64,000 bases of DNA, taken from the NCBI GenBank assembly GCA_015180985.1, contig CP054185.1, positions 1,543,001 through 1,607,000 on the forward strand, in the 5' to 3' direction. The number at the start of each line of letters is the position of its first letter. Position 1 is the first letter of the stretch. Shown piece by piece: positions 34,130 through 43,177 of this stretch. Under the pieces are notes generated by a model, which saw nothing but the letters and a program-made list of their open reading frames with translations, made no database searches and was not told the DNA's origin. Both the position numbers and the translations under genes were made by a program. The DNA is from Flammeovirgaceae bacterium. GTDB taxonomy: Bacteria; Bacteroidota; Bacteroidia; Cytophagales; Cyclobacteriaceae.

Positions 34130-34234
34130 CCTGAAGATGAACCGGTATTTAGTGGTTTTTGGTGTTCCGCTTCGTTTTGCGATGGAATGGTTTTTGCAAC
34201 TCACCAGGTTTTACATTTATCCATAATCCGTACC

Positions 34235-34272
34235 TTTGGTATGGTTATTCAAATTTGGTATGGTTATTCAAA
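34235..34272 (+). repeat. Perfect 19-bp tandem duplication before a small gene
   Basis: TTTGGTATGGTTATTCAAA twice in a row (34235-34253 and 34254-34272), ending one base before the ATG at 34274. A TACCTTTG box (34231-34238) overlaps the first copy. Confidence 0.85.
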
Positions 34273-34273
34273 A

Positions 34274-34477
34274 ATGAAACGGATTGAACTAATCAGATTG
34301 GAAGAAAAAAAAGCAGCGCAACTAAAGCAAAGCGCTGCCATGACACCTGGCGAACGCTTTCATTACATGTTGGAGTTGATTCATTTATCTAATGTGTTGT
34401 TGCCCAACCGGCCACCTAAAGAAAAACCGTACTTTAGGATTTTCACATTGAAGCGCATTCATGATTTTCACGGGTGA
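34274..34477 (+). CDS. Small partner protein of a nucleotidyltransferase
   Basis: 67 residues from the ATG at 34274 (MKRIELIRLEEKKAAQLKQ); the same frame is open to 34187 but through the duplicated leader. Helical, with GERFHYMLELIHLSNVLL. Short proteins of this shape precede nucleotidyltransferase genes in many Bacteroidota, which I recall as pairs resembling toxin-antitoxin modules. The next gene starts 17 nt before this stop. Confidence 0.55.
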   Translation: MKRIELIRLEEKKAAQLKQSAAMTPGERFHYMLELIHLSNVLLPNRPPKEKPYFRIFTLKRIHDFHG

Positions 34478-34610
34478 TGTGCTCTCCTTCTTAAACCTGC
34501 TGAACGAGCATCGTGTTGAATACATGATTATCGGTGGAGCGGCAGTTAATATTCATGGGTTCTCCCGGGCAACCGGAGATATGGACATCTGGTTCGATGG
34601 TGTACGTTGA
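34461..34610 (+). pseudogene. Truncated nucleotidyltransferase
   Basis: 49 residues (MIFTGDVLSFLNLLNEHRVEYM, then IIGGAAVNIHGFSRATGDMDIWF) with the start of a minimal nucleotidyltransferase fold: the glycine pair and T-G-D-x-D metal site. It ends at a stop right after the DxD motif, where family members continue for at least 80 more residues. The end lies 2 nt from the convergent sprF stop, so a deletion has removed the rest. Non-functional as an enzyme. Confidence 0.7.
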
Positions 34611-34612
34611 AA

Positions 34613-35515
34613 TTAAAAATTCCTGATGGTGCCGGCATCGTGGAATTTAAGTGCTTTCACACGGGCGGCAATCATAAATTCGTGTGTGGTGAACCGCGTG
34701 CCTACCGATTGACCGGTTGGTAGTTCAAACGCATACCCCAGTCGGAACTTATCGCCCAGTTCAATCTGTGCCATGAAGCCCAGCGTACCCATGTCGCGGG
34801 TAAACAGCGCCAGGGTGTAGCTGTTGTCGGCCGTCATGGCCACACCCACGTCATACGAGAGCGGTGCGCTGGCTTCACCACGTAACAATACCCAGGGCTT
34901 TAGTTTGATGCGGTAAGTCATCTGCCATACATATGCCCCCAGCGCATAAAAATTCTGGTTATACAAACCGGTAGCCACCGAATCGGCATCGGTTGACCGC
35001 TTCAGCATTTTGGGTATGGCCATACTGAACATCAATTTTTCATTGCTCAACATTATGCCTGCGCCTATGGTTGGCCGCAACTCGCTTTGGTTGCTGAACT
35101 TCGGATCATCGGGGTTAATGGTAAGCCCGCTGTAATCGGTGCGGTAGTTTACCAATCCACCCTGCAATCCGAACGACAGACGCATGGTATTCTTAAGAGG
35201 CACATGGTAGCCGTAGGTGAGTTGCATTTCGGTGGTATTGTCCGAACCGATTTTATCCTGCAGCATAATCAGCCCAACACCCATGCGGTTATCGGCCAAA
35301 GCAATATGCCCGGCAGCGTTAAATGTTTCCGGGCTGCCGTCAAAGCCTGCCCACTGCTTGCGGTAGGCTACCGACCCGGTAAGGTTGTGTGAGAAGCCGG
35401 AGTAGGCCGGATTGATTAGTAGCGGAGTAGTAAGGTATTGTGAATACAACGGGTCCTGTTGTGCATAACTCATTGTACAACATCCGGCAAACAGAAGTGT
35501 AAAAAGTTTTTTCAT
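34613..35515 (-). CDS. PorP/SprF family type IX secretion outer-membrane protein
   Basis: 300 residues with a signal peptide (MKKLFTLLFAGCCTMSYAQ). QDPLYSQYLTTPLLINPAYSGF and SVAYRKQWAGFDGSPETFNAAGHI are diagnostic for PorP/SprF; later strands form a barrel of about 14 strands. Such proteins are commonly coded right after a type B T9SS cargo and help attach that cargo to the surface. Here it starts 4 nt after the 791-residue cargo gene, so the pair is co-expressed. Confidence 0.93.
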   Translation of the reverse strand: MKKLFTLLFAGCCTMSYAQQDPLYSQYLTTPLLINPAYSGFSHNLTGSVAYRKQWAGFDGSPETFNAAGHIALADNRMGVGLIMLQDKIGSDNTTEMQLTYGYHVPLKNTMRLSFGLQGGLVNYRTDYSGLTINPDDPKFSNQSELRPTIGAGIMLSNEKLMFSMAIPKMLKRSTDADSVATGLYNQNFYALGAYVWQMTYRIKLKPWVLLRGEASAPLSYDVGVAMTADNSYTLALFTRDMGTLGFMAQIELGDKFRLGYAFELPTGQSVGTRFTTHEFMIAARVKALKFHDAGTIRNF

Positions 35516-35519
35516 CGGT

Positions 35520-37895
35520 TCAGCGTTTTAGGGTAAGGTACCCGTTATAGGATTTGCCATTGGTAAGATCAACCTTGTAGAAGTATGTGCCGGCCGGCAA
35601 CTCTTTACCATCGGACGATACACCGGTAAACACGCGGGTGAGGTTATCGTAGTTTTCGGTTTCAAAAACGGTTTGTCCCCACCGGTTAAAGATTCGCACG
35701 CGGTTGTTTTCAGAACCTTCTACCACGCCAATGTATTTTATCAGCATAAAGTCATTATACCCGTCACCGTCAGGCGTTAAGCCGTTATACACCACAATTT
35801 CACCCACTACCTCGATGTCAATAATCTGTTGCACGCACAACCCATCGAGATCACAAACTTCCAGCGTAATGCGGTCAATACCGGTAAACGGATTACCCGA
35901 ATAATCAATAATCAGATTGTAGGATGCATCAACAAATGCCGCAATACCGCGTGAAGTTTCGTTGTTGATCACGCGCAGGGTGGAAAAATTCAGGTTGTTG
36001 TCCGGGTCGCTTATCATTTGCGTCAGGTCAACCTGTACACGCCCCTCAATCTGCGAAGCCAGCGGTGTGGTGCTGATTGCCGGAGGCTGGTTGGTTGGAT
36101 TGCCACCACCACAGGGTGGAGTGAGCACCGTTACCACCACCGGATCAGACGGCAGGCTGGGACAGTTGGCCCCAGGTGCTTTAACAATCAGAAAATACAC
36201 ACCGGTAGCATTTACCGTAATGCTTTGCGTGGTGCCGCCATTGGACCATGTGTATTCAAAGTTTGCCGGACCGGTCAGTTCAACCGAGCCGCTGCCGCAG
36301 ATTACTGTGTTACCGGTGATGGTGATGGTGGGTTTGGGAGGAGCGGGTATTACCGTAAGACTTACCGCATCCGAAGGATCGCTTACGCAGGTGCCGTCAC
36401 CTACCTGCACCGTATAGCTACCCGACTGGTTGGCCAGAATTTGCTGCGTGGCAGCGGTAAGCGGGGCGCCATCTTTTGTCCAGATGTATTGCGCAAAACC
36501 TGCCGGTGCAGAAAGGAAAATGAAACTGCCTTCACAAAAACTGATTGAGCCGGAAGGATTGATGGCGGGTGTGGGAATGATAACCACCGTTGCCGTTACC
36601 GCTACACGCGAACTCTCGCAATTTGTATCGGGGTCAAAGATGCTGACGTAATAATTTTTTGTAACGCTGAGTGAAGGCGTTTCAAATGTGGGGCCGGTAT
36701 GCACCAGGTTATTAAGAATCGGATCGTCATACCAGCGGTATTGTTGTGTGCCAGTTGCACCGGTAGCGATTAACGTTACAGTGCCTGGCCCGCAGCGGCT
36801 CACTCCCGGAGCTGTAGGCGAAGGCGGTGGCACGCAGGGCGATACGGTAAAGGGTGCAGACAAAAGCAGGCTCCATACTCCTTCCGAATCTTTAACGCGT
36901 ATGCTGAGCAGGTGATTGCCGGTGGGAACACCGGTCATGTCGAGCGCCACCAACTGGTCAAGGGTTGCACCCGGCACAATGCCGGGAATGGGCGTACCCG
37001 TGCCGGTGCCATGTTCATCATCTATAAAATACTGCGCTGCTACGATCTGCCGGTTGGGTAATGCAGCGGTATTCATGATATAAAACGTGCGTATTTCGGC
37101 ATGGCTCCATCTCCCTTTGTTATCGCGGTAGCGGAAACCGATTTTGTGAAAACCGGGTGTGAGTGATGGCGGAAGATTGATGGCAAATGAGTTGTTCTGC
37201 GGACTGCCCGGAGTGATGGTAAGTGGCGTGTTGTTGCCCGCTCCCAGGTCGGTATTGAAGAAATATTCAACACGGGTTATGCTGGTGGCCGCGTCAGATG
37301 TTACAGGTGGAACAACATAAAACGTTCGGGCTTCACCGTGCGTCCAGCGGCCGCGGTTATCGCGGAAGCGGAATACTATGCGGTGAAAGCCGGGAGATAG
37401 TGCGCTTATGCTGATTGGAAGCGCCAGGTTAACAGAGCTGCCGGGTGTAAACGCTATGGCCGTGCCGTTGCCAAACCCGGGATCATTGTCAAAGAAATAT
37501 TCTCCGGCTACAAGATTGGAGGCAGTTACAGGTGGAGTAAGAATATAAAATGTGGTGATGCTCGCATGGCTCCACGTGCCGTTGTTTTGCCGGATGCGGA
37601 AACCAAGCCGGTGAAAGCCCTGACTCAGCGATGTGGTGGGCACAGTGAATGAAAAAGATACATTGGTGGCCGGTGCAGAAACCGTAACGGGTGTTCCGTT
37701 GCTGTGGCCCGGATCGGTATCAATAAAATACTCAGCGCGGTTGATGGTCTGAGTGAAAGCTGTTACACTGAGTAAGCAGCACAGAATAAAAAGTCCATAG
37801 TTTTTTAGTCGATGGTCGATAGACGCCAGTCTGCTATGGACTATCGACCATGGACTTTTATTGTCCGACCTAAACGATGCTATTTTCATAGACAT
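35520..37895 (-). CDS. T9SS type B cargo protein with four EYFIDTDPG repeats
   Basis: 791 residues. Signal anchor at residues ~33-49 (NYGLFILCCLLSVTAFTQ), preceded by an unusual ~30-residue extension coded by a palindrome. Residues ~50-350 are four ~75-residue repeats with EYFIDTDPG-GNGTP and GFHRIGFRYRDNKGRWSHAE-RTFYI motifs. Ig/PKD-like domains follow (~350-600, YRWYDDPILNN, YTWSNGGTTQSITVNATG), then a module shared with the two giant cargos (~600-700), and the CHU_C/type B sorting domain (YNGLTPDGDGYNDFMLIKYI, RIFNRWGQTVFE, GKELPAGTYFYKVDL, YNGYLTLKR). It is a predicted cell-surface adhesin-like protein, exported by T9SS. Confidence 0.9.
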   Translation of the reverse strand: MSMKIASFRSDNKSPWSIVHSRLASIDHRLKNYGLFILCCLLSVTAFTQTINRAEYFIDTDPGHSNGTPVTVSAPATNVSFSFTVPTTSLSQGFHRLGFRIRQNNGTWSHASITTFYILTPPVTASNLVAGEYFFDNDPGFGNGTAIAFTPGSSVNLALPISISALSPGFHRIVFRFRDNRGRWTHGEARTFYVVPPVTSDAATSITRVEYFFNTDLGAGNNTPLTITPGSPQNNSFAINLPPSLTPGFHKIGFRYRDNKGRWSHAEIRTFYIMNTAALPNRQIVAAQYFIDDEHGTGTGTPIPGIVPGATLDQLVALDMTGVPTGNHLLSIRVKDSEGVWSLLLSAPFTVSPCVPPPSPTAPGVSRCGPGTVTLIATGATGTQQYRWYDDPILNNLVHTGPTFETPSLSVTKNYYVSIFDPDTNCESSRVAVTATVVIIPTPAINPSGSISFCEGSFIFLSAPAGFAQYIWTKDGAPLTAATQQILANQSGSYTVQVGDGTCVSDPSDAVSLTVIPAPPKPTITITGNTVICGSGSVELTGPANFEYTWSNGGTTQSITVNATGVYFLIVKAPGANCPSLPSDPVVVTVLTPPCGGGNPTNQPPAISTTPLASQIEGRVQVDLTQMISDPDNNLNFSTLRVINNETSRGIAAFVDASYNLIIDYSGNPFTGIDRITLEVCDLDGLCVQQIIDIEVVGEIVVYNGLTPDGDGYNDFMLIKYIGVVEGSENNRVRIFNRWGQTVFETENYDNLTRVFTGVSSDGKELPAGTYFYKVDLTNGKSYNGYLTLKR
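37807..37856. repeat. Palindromic repeat in the 5' end of the cargo gene
   Basis: AGTCGATGGTCGATAG (37807-37822) and CTATCGACCATGGACT (37841-37856) pair in 15 of 16 positions around an 18-nt loop. It looks like an interspersed palindromic element now read as part of the protein N-terminus. Confidence 0.7.
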
Positions 37896-37916
37896 GTTCT
37901 TGCTCCACTGATCAAA

Positions 37917-39056
37917 TCAATTATTCACTCTTCCTTGTACCTGCACGTTGAGTGTGCCGTTGGGTGCAATGGTGGAGTTTAGAATATTAACCGATGTAAC
38001 CTGCGGTATGGGTGGCATGGGTGAAGTATCAAATCCGCTTCCGGCAGCACCACCTGAAGGAAACGGATAACTTCCACCGTAAATACCAACATCAGTACCA
38101 TCGGTGGCGTAGTTCTTGCCGGGCGAAGAGGACTGCAGGCGGTAATTGTAGGTATTGCTATAGGTGCTATTGTCGGGAACATTTATAAATAGCGGGTTAG
38201 TGCCGGTAAGGTTACCACTGCCCGAATTGGCTCCGCCTCCGGTTCCGAGATAGGTAGCTTCAAAAATGTTGGTGGGATTGTACTGCGCGGCAGCACCAAT
38301 GGTATTCTGGTTGGAGATGTTTTTGTTAAACGTGCAGAAAACTACTTCATTGGCGAAAATATTTCCGGAGGAGCGCACAAATATGTTATTGGTTATAACC
38401 GCATTCCAAACACTGTTCAAATTTGAACTTCCCAGGAATACATTATGGTCAATTGTTACTGAGGGGGGATTAAAATACCCCACTTGGCCGGTTATGATAT
38501 TATTGGCTATCAGCAAATTTGATGATGAAGAAGAGATTCTGCTGGAAGCGCCACCCAATATTCCGTAAACTATGTTATTGTATATAGTCCATCCAGAACC
38601 CAGGTTGCTTGAATTTAAATACGTATAGATGTAGCTATTTATACTGTTTCTGAAAATAGTAATGTTGTTGGTTGCCAGCGTGCCGGTACAGTTAATATTT
38701 GAACTTACCAGCAAGCCTGCAATTACACTACCCGAAGGGTCAGTTGAACCATCGCGGAAGAAGCTTACATTATCTGCCCGTGTGGGTTGCCCGAACTGGT
38801 TGTTTGGGCCGTAACCCGCGCCAATCACCACCAGGCGTTTGCTGATGGTAAGCGTTCCATATGAAAACCGGGTTCCATAAATATAAATCGTATCGCCTGG
38901 TGAAGAGGCCGTATGCGCAGCATTGAAAGATGTATTACCCCCTTCGCCAGTTGTGGTAAACTGTGCCGGCACGGCCGGGTCATTACTTACCGTGCGCACG
39001 GTGGCGAGTGATGCAAATGAAACAAGCAGCAAAATAAGGTTAATCAGGGCTTTCAT
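37917..39056 (-). CDS. Secreted right-handed beta-helix protein
   Basis: 379 residues from the ATG at 39056 (MKALINLILLLVSFASLATVRTV, signal peptide); a GTG 30 nt upstream is unlikely. Short hydrophobic-Asn repeats (NNITIFRNSINSYIYTYL, GWTIYNNIVYGILG, NLLIANNIITGQVG, VTIDHNVFLGSSN, AVITNNIFVRSSG) are the rungs of a parallel beta-helix as in pectate-lyase-like proteins; no catalytic set is evident. No T9SS tail is present. It is 21 nt upstream of the T9SS cargo, thus probably in one operon with it and sprF. Confidence 0.82.
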   Translation of the reverse strand: MKALINLILLLVSFASLATVRTVSNDPAVPAQFTTTGEGGNTSFNAAHTASSPGDTIYIYGTRFSYGTLTISKRLVVIGAGYGPNNQFGQPTRADNVSFFRDGSTDPSGSVIAGLLVSSNINCTGTLATNNITIFRNSINSYIYTYLNSSNLGSGWTIYNNIVYGILGGASSRISSSSSNLLIANNIITGQVGYFNPPSVTIDHNVFLGSSNLNSVWNAVITNNIFVRSSGNIFANEVVFCTFNKNISNQNTIGAAAQYNPTNIFEATYLGTGGGANSGSGNLTGTNPLFINVPDNSTYSNTYNYRLQSSSPGKNYATDGTDVGIYGGSYPFPSGGAAGSGFDTSPMPPIPQVTSVNILNSTIAPNGTLNVQVQGRVNN

Positions 39057-39186
39057 GGCTATTGAATTTTGTTCATCAAAGAACACTTCGAAAACTCTTT
39101 TATGCCTCCACGAAAAAGGGGATTTTTCAATGTACCTTTCGTTGCGCTGATATTTCTTTCAGGCAGACCATTAGCTTTGTATAGCT

Positions 39187-41160
39187 ATGCGCTTGCTACT
39201 GATTGGAATGGTTATGGCATGTACTTGCCGGTTGCTGCCGGCCCAGGAGTTGTACGACCTGGATAGTTTGCAGATGGCGTTTGCGCAATCTCAACCCGAT
39301 ACCAACCGGGTTAAACTGTTTATTCAACTGGGGCAGCAGTATGAAAACAACCAACCCGATACGGCCATCTGGTTTTACGAGCAGGCGCTGAAATTGAGCG
39401 AGCAACTGGGCTATACGCGCGGTATTATCAGTTATTACACCAATGTAACGTACGTGTATAACATGAAAGGCCGGTACGATACTTCGCTGGTGCTTAACCT
39501 ACGCTCAGTTGAAATTGCCAAGCAGTTGGGCGATCCTGAACGTATAGCCGCCTGCATCGGAAATGTGGGGGCAAGCTATATGTACCTGGAGCAGTACGAG
39601 AAAGCCATCGACCAGTACCTTCAGGTAATACCGATTATCGAAAAACTTAACGATAAGTATAAACTCTGTATCGTATCCGATAACCTCGGGCTCTTGTACC
39701 AGAAAATCCTCCAGTACGACAAAGCCCTTCAGTATGGCGAACAATCCGTTAAGCTTGCCCGTGAAATTAACCGGCCGCTGGCTTTGATCAATTCCCTGAT
39801 CAATTTGGCAGTTACTTACAATTCGCTGGGAATGATGAAGAAGGCCATTGAGCAACTGGAGGAAGCAAGCGTTTTGTGCCGGAAAGCTAACCACCAGTAC
39901 GGCTTGCTGGTAGCCACGCTCAACCTGGCTGATGCACATATCAAGATGGCCAATTTTGCTCCATTAAAAGGATTTTTTGAAGAAGCGTTGAAGCTTTCTG
40001 AACAATTAGGTGAGCCGGAGTCGCACGCTATTGCCCTGCGCGGCATGGCCATTTATTATTTTAATCACAACCAGCCAAAGGAGGCCGAACGCTTTGCAAA
40101 CCTTTCCTTGCAGGAAGCTCAACAAAACAACATGCTAAGTCACATTGGTAAGGCATATACCGTACTGGCCGAAGTTTCCATATTGAAAAGGGATTTCAGG
40201 ATGAACTCGGTTTACTCTTTTAAGAGCGATTCCATCCGCAATGTGTTGGTTAACGAATCGGTAGTGCGTAATGTGCAGAGCCTGGAAGCTTTGTACGAAT
40301 CAGAGAGAAAGGCGCAGCAAATCAAAGACCTGCAACAGGAATCGGAGATTAAGGATTTGCAATTAAGCCGCGGGCGGCTTGTCAATTATATTTTAGGAGG
40401 TTCCCTGTTTTCTCTTTTGCTGATAGCCCTTTTTGCCGGGCGAACTTATTTGCAGAAAAAGAAATTGCTGGAGAAAGAAAATCAGATTCAGCAAGCCCGC
40501 ATCCTGCAACTGGAAAGTGAAAAACAATTGATGGCCAGCGAGGCCATCATCAAAGGCCAGGAAGAAGAACGCGGCAGGCTGGCAAAAGACCTGCACGATG
40601 GACTTGGCGGATTATTATCGGGAGTTAAATTTACCTTAACCAATATGAAATCAAACGTTGTACTGGATGCCAACAGCGCGCTGCTCTTTGAGCGGTCCCT
40701 CGATATGCTCGACAATTCTATTACTGAATTAAGGCGTGTTGCGCACAACATGATGCCCGAAGTGCTGGTGAAGTTCGGGCTTGCCGAGGCCCTGAAAAGC
40801 TATTGCCAATCCGTTAGCGAGTCGGGGGTATTTCAAATAAATTTTCAGGCTATCGGCATGGAAAACAGGATTGAATCGAATAAAGAAATAATTCTTTACC
40901 GTGTTGTGCAGGAACTGCTCAACAACATAGGCAAGCACGCTAAGGCTACCGAAGTTTTAGTACAGGTTGCCCGCCAGAATGGCGAGATTATAGTAACCGT
41001 AGAAGACAACGGTTCAGGTTTTGATGTAGCCTCCCTGCAACAGGCCAAAGGTTCCGGCTGGACGTCCATCCGGTCGCGGATTGATTATTTGAAAGGAAAA
41101 GTGGACATTCAGTCTGTTCCAGGCCAAGGCACCTCCATCAACCTAACCGTGCCGGTATGA
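39187..41160 (+). CDS. TPR-containing sensor histidine kinase (NarL/DesK type)
   Basis: 657 residues: signal sequence (RLLLIGMVMACTCRLLPAQ), about seven tetratricopeptide repeats (~30-340, e.g. AIWFYEQALKLSEQLG, YEKAIDQYLQVIPII), one membrane helix (~397-417), coiled coil, HisKA_3 domain with phosphorylated His in GRLAKDLHDGLGGLLSG (~470), and HATPase with LNNIGKHAKA and VEDNGSGFDV. The TPR part is outside the inner membrane and probably senses envelope state or a peptide. A TAGCTTTG box lies at 39172-39179, only 8 nt before the ATG. It overlaps the regulator gene by 4 nt. Confidence 0.9.
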   Translation: MRLLLIGMVMACTCRLLPAQELYDLDSLQMAFAQSQPDTNRVKLFIQLGQQYENNQPDTAIWFYEQALKLSEQLGYTRGIISYYTNVTYVYNMKGRYDTSLVLNLRSVEIAKQLGDPERIAACIGNVGASYMYLEQYEKAIDQYLQVIPIIEKLNDKYKLCIVSDNLGLLYQKILQYDKALQYGEQSVKLAREINRPLALINSLINLAVTYNSLGMMKKAIEQLEEASVLCRKANHQYGLLVATLNLADAHIKMANFAPLKGFFEEALKLSEQLGEPESHAIALRGMAIYYFNHNQPKEAERFANLSLQEAQQNNMLSHIGKAYTVLAEVSILKRDFRMNSVYSFKSDSIRNVLVNESVVRNVQSLEALYESERKAQQIKDLQQESEIKDLQLSRGRLVNYILGGSLFSLLLIALFAGRTYLQKKKLLEKENQIQQARILQLESEKQLMASEAIIKGQEEERGRLAKDLHDGLGGLLSGVKFTLTNMKSNVVLDANSALLFERSLDMLDNSITELRRVAHNMMPEVLVKFGLAEALKSYCQSVSESGVFQINFQAIGMENRIESNKEIILYRVVQELLNNIGKHAKATEVLVQVARQNGEIIVTVEDNGSGFDVASLQQAKGSGWTSIRSRIDYLKGKVDIQSVPGQGTSINLTVPV

Positions 41161-41768
41161 TTCGGATTTTCATAGTTGATGATCACCCCATGGTAATTGA
41201 AGGCATGCGCAGTATGCTGCAACAAGTAGCCGGTGTGCAGGTGTGTGGCTATGCCATGAATGCGGCTTCCTGTATGGGATATTTTGTCAATAACCAGGCG
41301 GATATTGTTTTGCTGGACATCAATCTGCCGGATCAAAGCGGTATTGAGGTATGCCGGTTGTTACTCAAGAAAAATCCCCTGCTTAAAATAATTGCGCTTA
41401 CCAATTTTGATCAGCTCACCTATTTACAAAGTATGCGGGGTGCAGGTGCTAAGGGCTATTTGTTAAAGAATGCTTCGCTGGAAGAATTGGAAAGAGCCAT
41501 CGGCCAGGTTAGCAATGGCCATGAATACTGGCTGGGTAAAGAAAATGTAAAAGAAAGCATCAGCGATCATAACAAACTGCTGCTCACGCGCAGGGAGATT
41601 GAAGTGCTGCGGTTAATAGCCGAAGGATTAACCAATCATGAAATAGCCGAAAAGCTTTTCATCAGCGACAGCACCGTTGACTCGCATCGCAAAAACCTGA
41701 TTTCAAAACTGCAGGCCAAAAACACCGCAGCGCTTATCCGTACGGCATTTCAGAATAAAATTATATAA
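41157..41768 (+). CDS. LuxR/NarL-type response regulator
   Basis: 203 residues: receiver domain (IFIVDDHPMVIEGM, phospho-acceptor Asp54 in IVLLDINLPDQSG, KGYLLKNAS) and C-terminal LuxR helix-turn-helix (LLTRREIEVLRLIAEGLTNHEIAEKLFISDSTVDSHRKNL). It is the partner of the histidine kinase, whose stop overlaps its ATG (ATGA). Targets unknown; the gene 2 nt downstream is likely co-transcribed. Confidence 0.95.
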   Translation: MIRIFIVDDHPMVIEGMRSMLQQVAGVQVCGYAMNAASCMGYFVNNQADIVLLDINLPDQSGIEVCRLLLKKNPLLKIIALTNFDQLTYLQSMRGAGAKGYLLKNASLEELERAIGQVSNGHEYWLGKENVKESISDHNKLLLTRREIEVLRLIAEGLTNHEIAEKLFISDSTVDSHRKNLISKLQAKNTAALIRTAFQNKII

Positions 41769-41770
41769 CT

Positions 41771-43135
41771 ATGAAAACTGTGGTTCAGGCTTTACTGATA
41801 GTGGCCTTTCCGTTTGTCGAAATAGCAGCTCAGCAAAAGGAGACGTTGGATATCATAACCTTTACCCCGCCACCGGGGTGGAAGCGCGAAGCCAAAGAGG
41901 GACTGGTAAGTTTTTCGATTGTCAATCAGAAAACCGGTACGTGGGCACAACTGGAGTTTTACAAAAGCATCGGTAGTTCTGGTGATGCACGGGTTGATTT
42001 TGAGCATGAATGGAAAGAAATGGTGGCAAAACGCTTTGAAAATATTCCGTTGCCGGCTGCCGAAGCAGTAACCGAAGACGGATGGACAGCCCATCAGGGT
42101 GCCAGCGTATTTACCTGGCAAGGCAAGCAATCGTATGCTGTGTTAAATACCATATCCGGGTATGGCCGTGTGGTTACGGTTGTGGTGCTTACCAATACCG
42201 ATCAATACAACCCGCAGATTGACCGGGTTATACAATCCATTGACCTGCAAAAGCCAGCAGGAGGAGTAAATACTCAACCTTTATCGCAACCCCTTACACA
42301 ACCGATGGTGGTTTCTGATAAACCCGGTAATTCCGGCATTAGTACTTCTACAACCAATTTTGATGACGGCTGGGTGGCCAAACCGTTTGCCGATTACGTA
42401 AAGATTACCAAGGGTACCATTACCGTGTTGCTGCACTATGCCATTGAATTGGATGATAACCTTCGAAACGCAGGAAGTATTGAGGGTGCATTATTCGACC
42501 GGTTCATGCAGCCCCGGTATGTGGTAAGCAACCTGCGCAAATACGACAACAACGGACCATGCTACTTTTGTATTTACTTTTACGAAGCCGATGTAGTGGA
42601 TAAAACCACCGGCCGGAAATACTATGCCGGTTTCCGCATACTGATTGAAAGCGGCATTGCCCGTTGCATCGAAATAATAGCGCCATCTGCACAGGAGTTT
42701 CAGAAAGAATTTCCGAATCAGGAAAAAATTGCCGGTATGCTGGGTTATAACAAATTTGCCGTTACGCTGGCCGACCTGGTGGGTACCTGGGAGGAATCGT
42801 CCGGTGCAGGTGTTAATATGTACAGTGTAGTAACCGGTGCGTATGCCGGCATGGCTACGGCATCGTCTTCCAGTTCATTTACCTTTAATGCCGATGGCAC
42901 CTACACCAGCAAGCACCAGGGCGCTTCAGGGATGGTGGGTAACATGACCTTCTTCGATCAGAAATATGAAGGCAAACTAACGGTAACCAACTGGGATATA
43001 ACCATGACCAACCGCTGGCAAGGCAAAACGGAACATTGGTGGGCACAGTTTGAAGCTGTGCGGGGCGGCAGGGTTTTACACATTACTGATAAAGCGGCAT
43101 CGGCTATGCATTATGCATTAGTCAAGACCAGGTAG
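41771..43135 (+). CDS. Exported protein of unknown function
   Basis: 454 residues with a signal peptide (VVQALLIVAFPFVEIAAQ). The N-terminal ~140 residues (FTPPPGWKREAKEGLVSFSIV, GYGRVVTVVVLTNTDQY) resemble stress-type lipoprotein domains that follow the pattern P-P-x-W; the C-terminal ~120 (LVGTWEESSGAGVNMYSV, SFTFNADGTYTSKHQG) looks like a lipocalin-type barrel. No exact family is known to me. It lies 2 nt after the response regulator and ends in a hairpin. Confidence 0.7.
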   Translation: MKTVVQALLIVAFPFVEIAAQQKETLDIITFTPPPGWKREAKEGLVSFSIVNQKTGTWAQLEFYKSIGSSGDARVDFEHEWKEMVAKRFENIPLPAAEAVTEDGWTAHQGASVFTWQGKQSYAVLNTISGYGRVVTVVVLTNTDQYNPQIDRVIQSIDLQKPAGGVNTQPLSQPLTQPMVVSDKPGNSGISTSTTNFDDGWVAKPFADYVKITKGTITVLLHYAIELDDNLRNAGSIEGALFDRFMQPRYVVSNLRKYDNNGPCYFCIYFYEADVVDKTTGRKYYAGFRILIESGIARCIEIIAPSAQEFQKEFPNQEKIAGMLGYNKFAVTLADLVGTWEESSGAGVNMYSVVTGAYAGMATASSSSSFTFNADGTYTSKHQGASGMVGNMTFFDQKYEGKLTVTNWDITMTNRWQGKTEHWWAQFEAVRGGRVLHITDKAASAMHYALVKTR

Positions 43136-43140
43136 TGTTA

Positions 43141-43173
43141 AGTCGTCTTAAGACTTCAAGTCGTAGGACGACT
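43141..43173. terminator. Palindromic hairpin between convergent genes
   Basis: AGTCGTC (43141-43147) pairs with GACGACT (43167-43173), and inside is AGTCGT-AGG-ACGACT. It lies 5 nt after the plus-strand stop and 4 nt before the minus-strand OmpA stop, so it may end both. Its 15-nt core is shared with 44577-44591. Confidence 0.5.
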
Positions 43174-43177
43174 CTTC

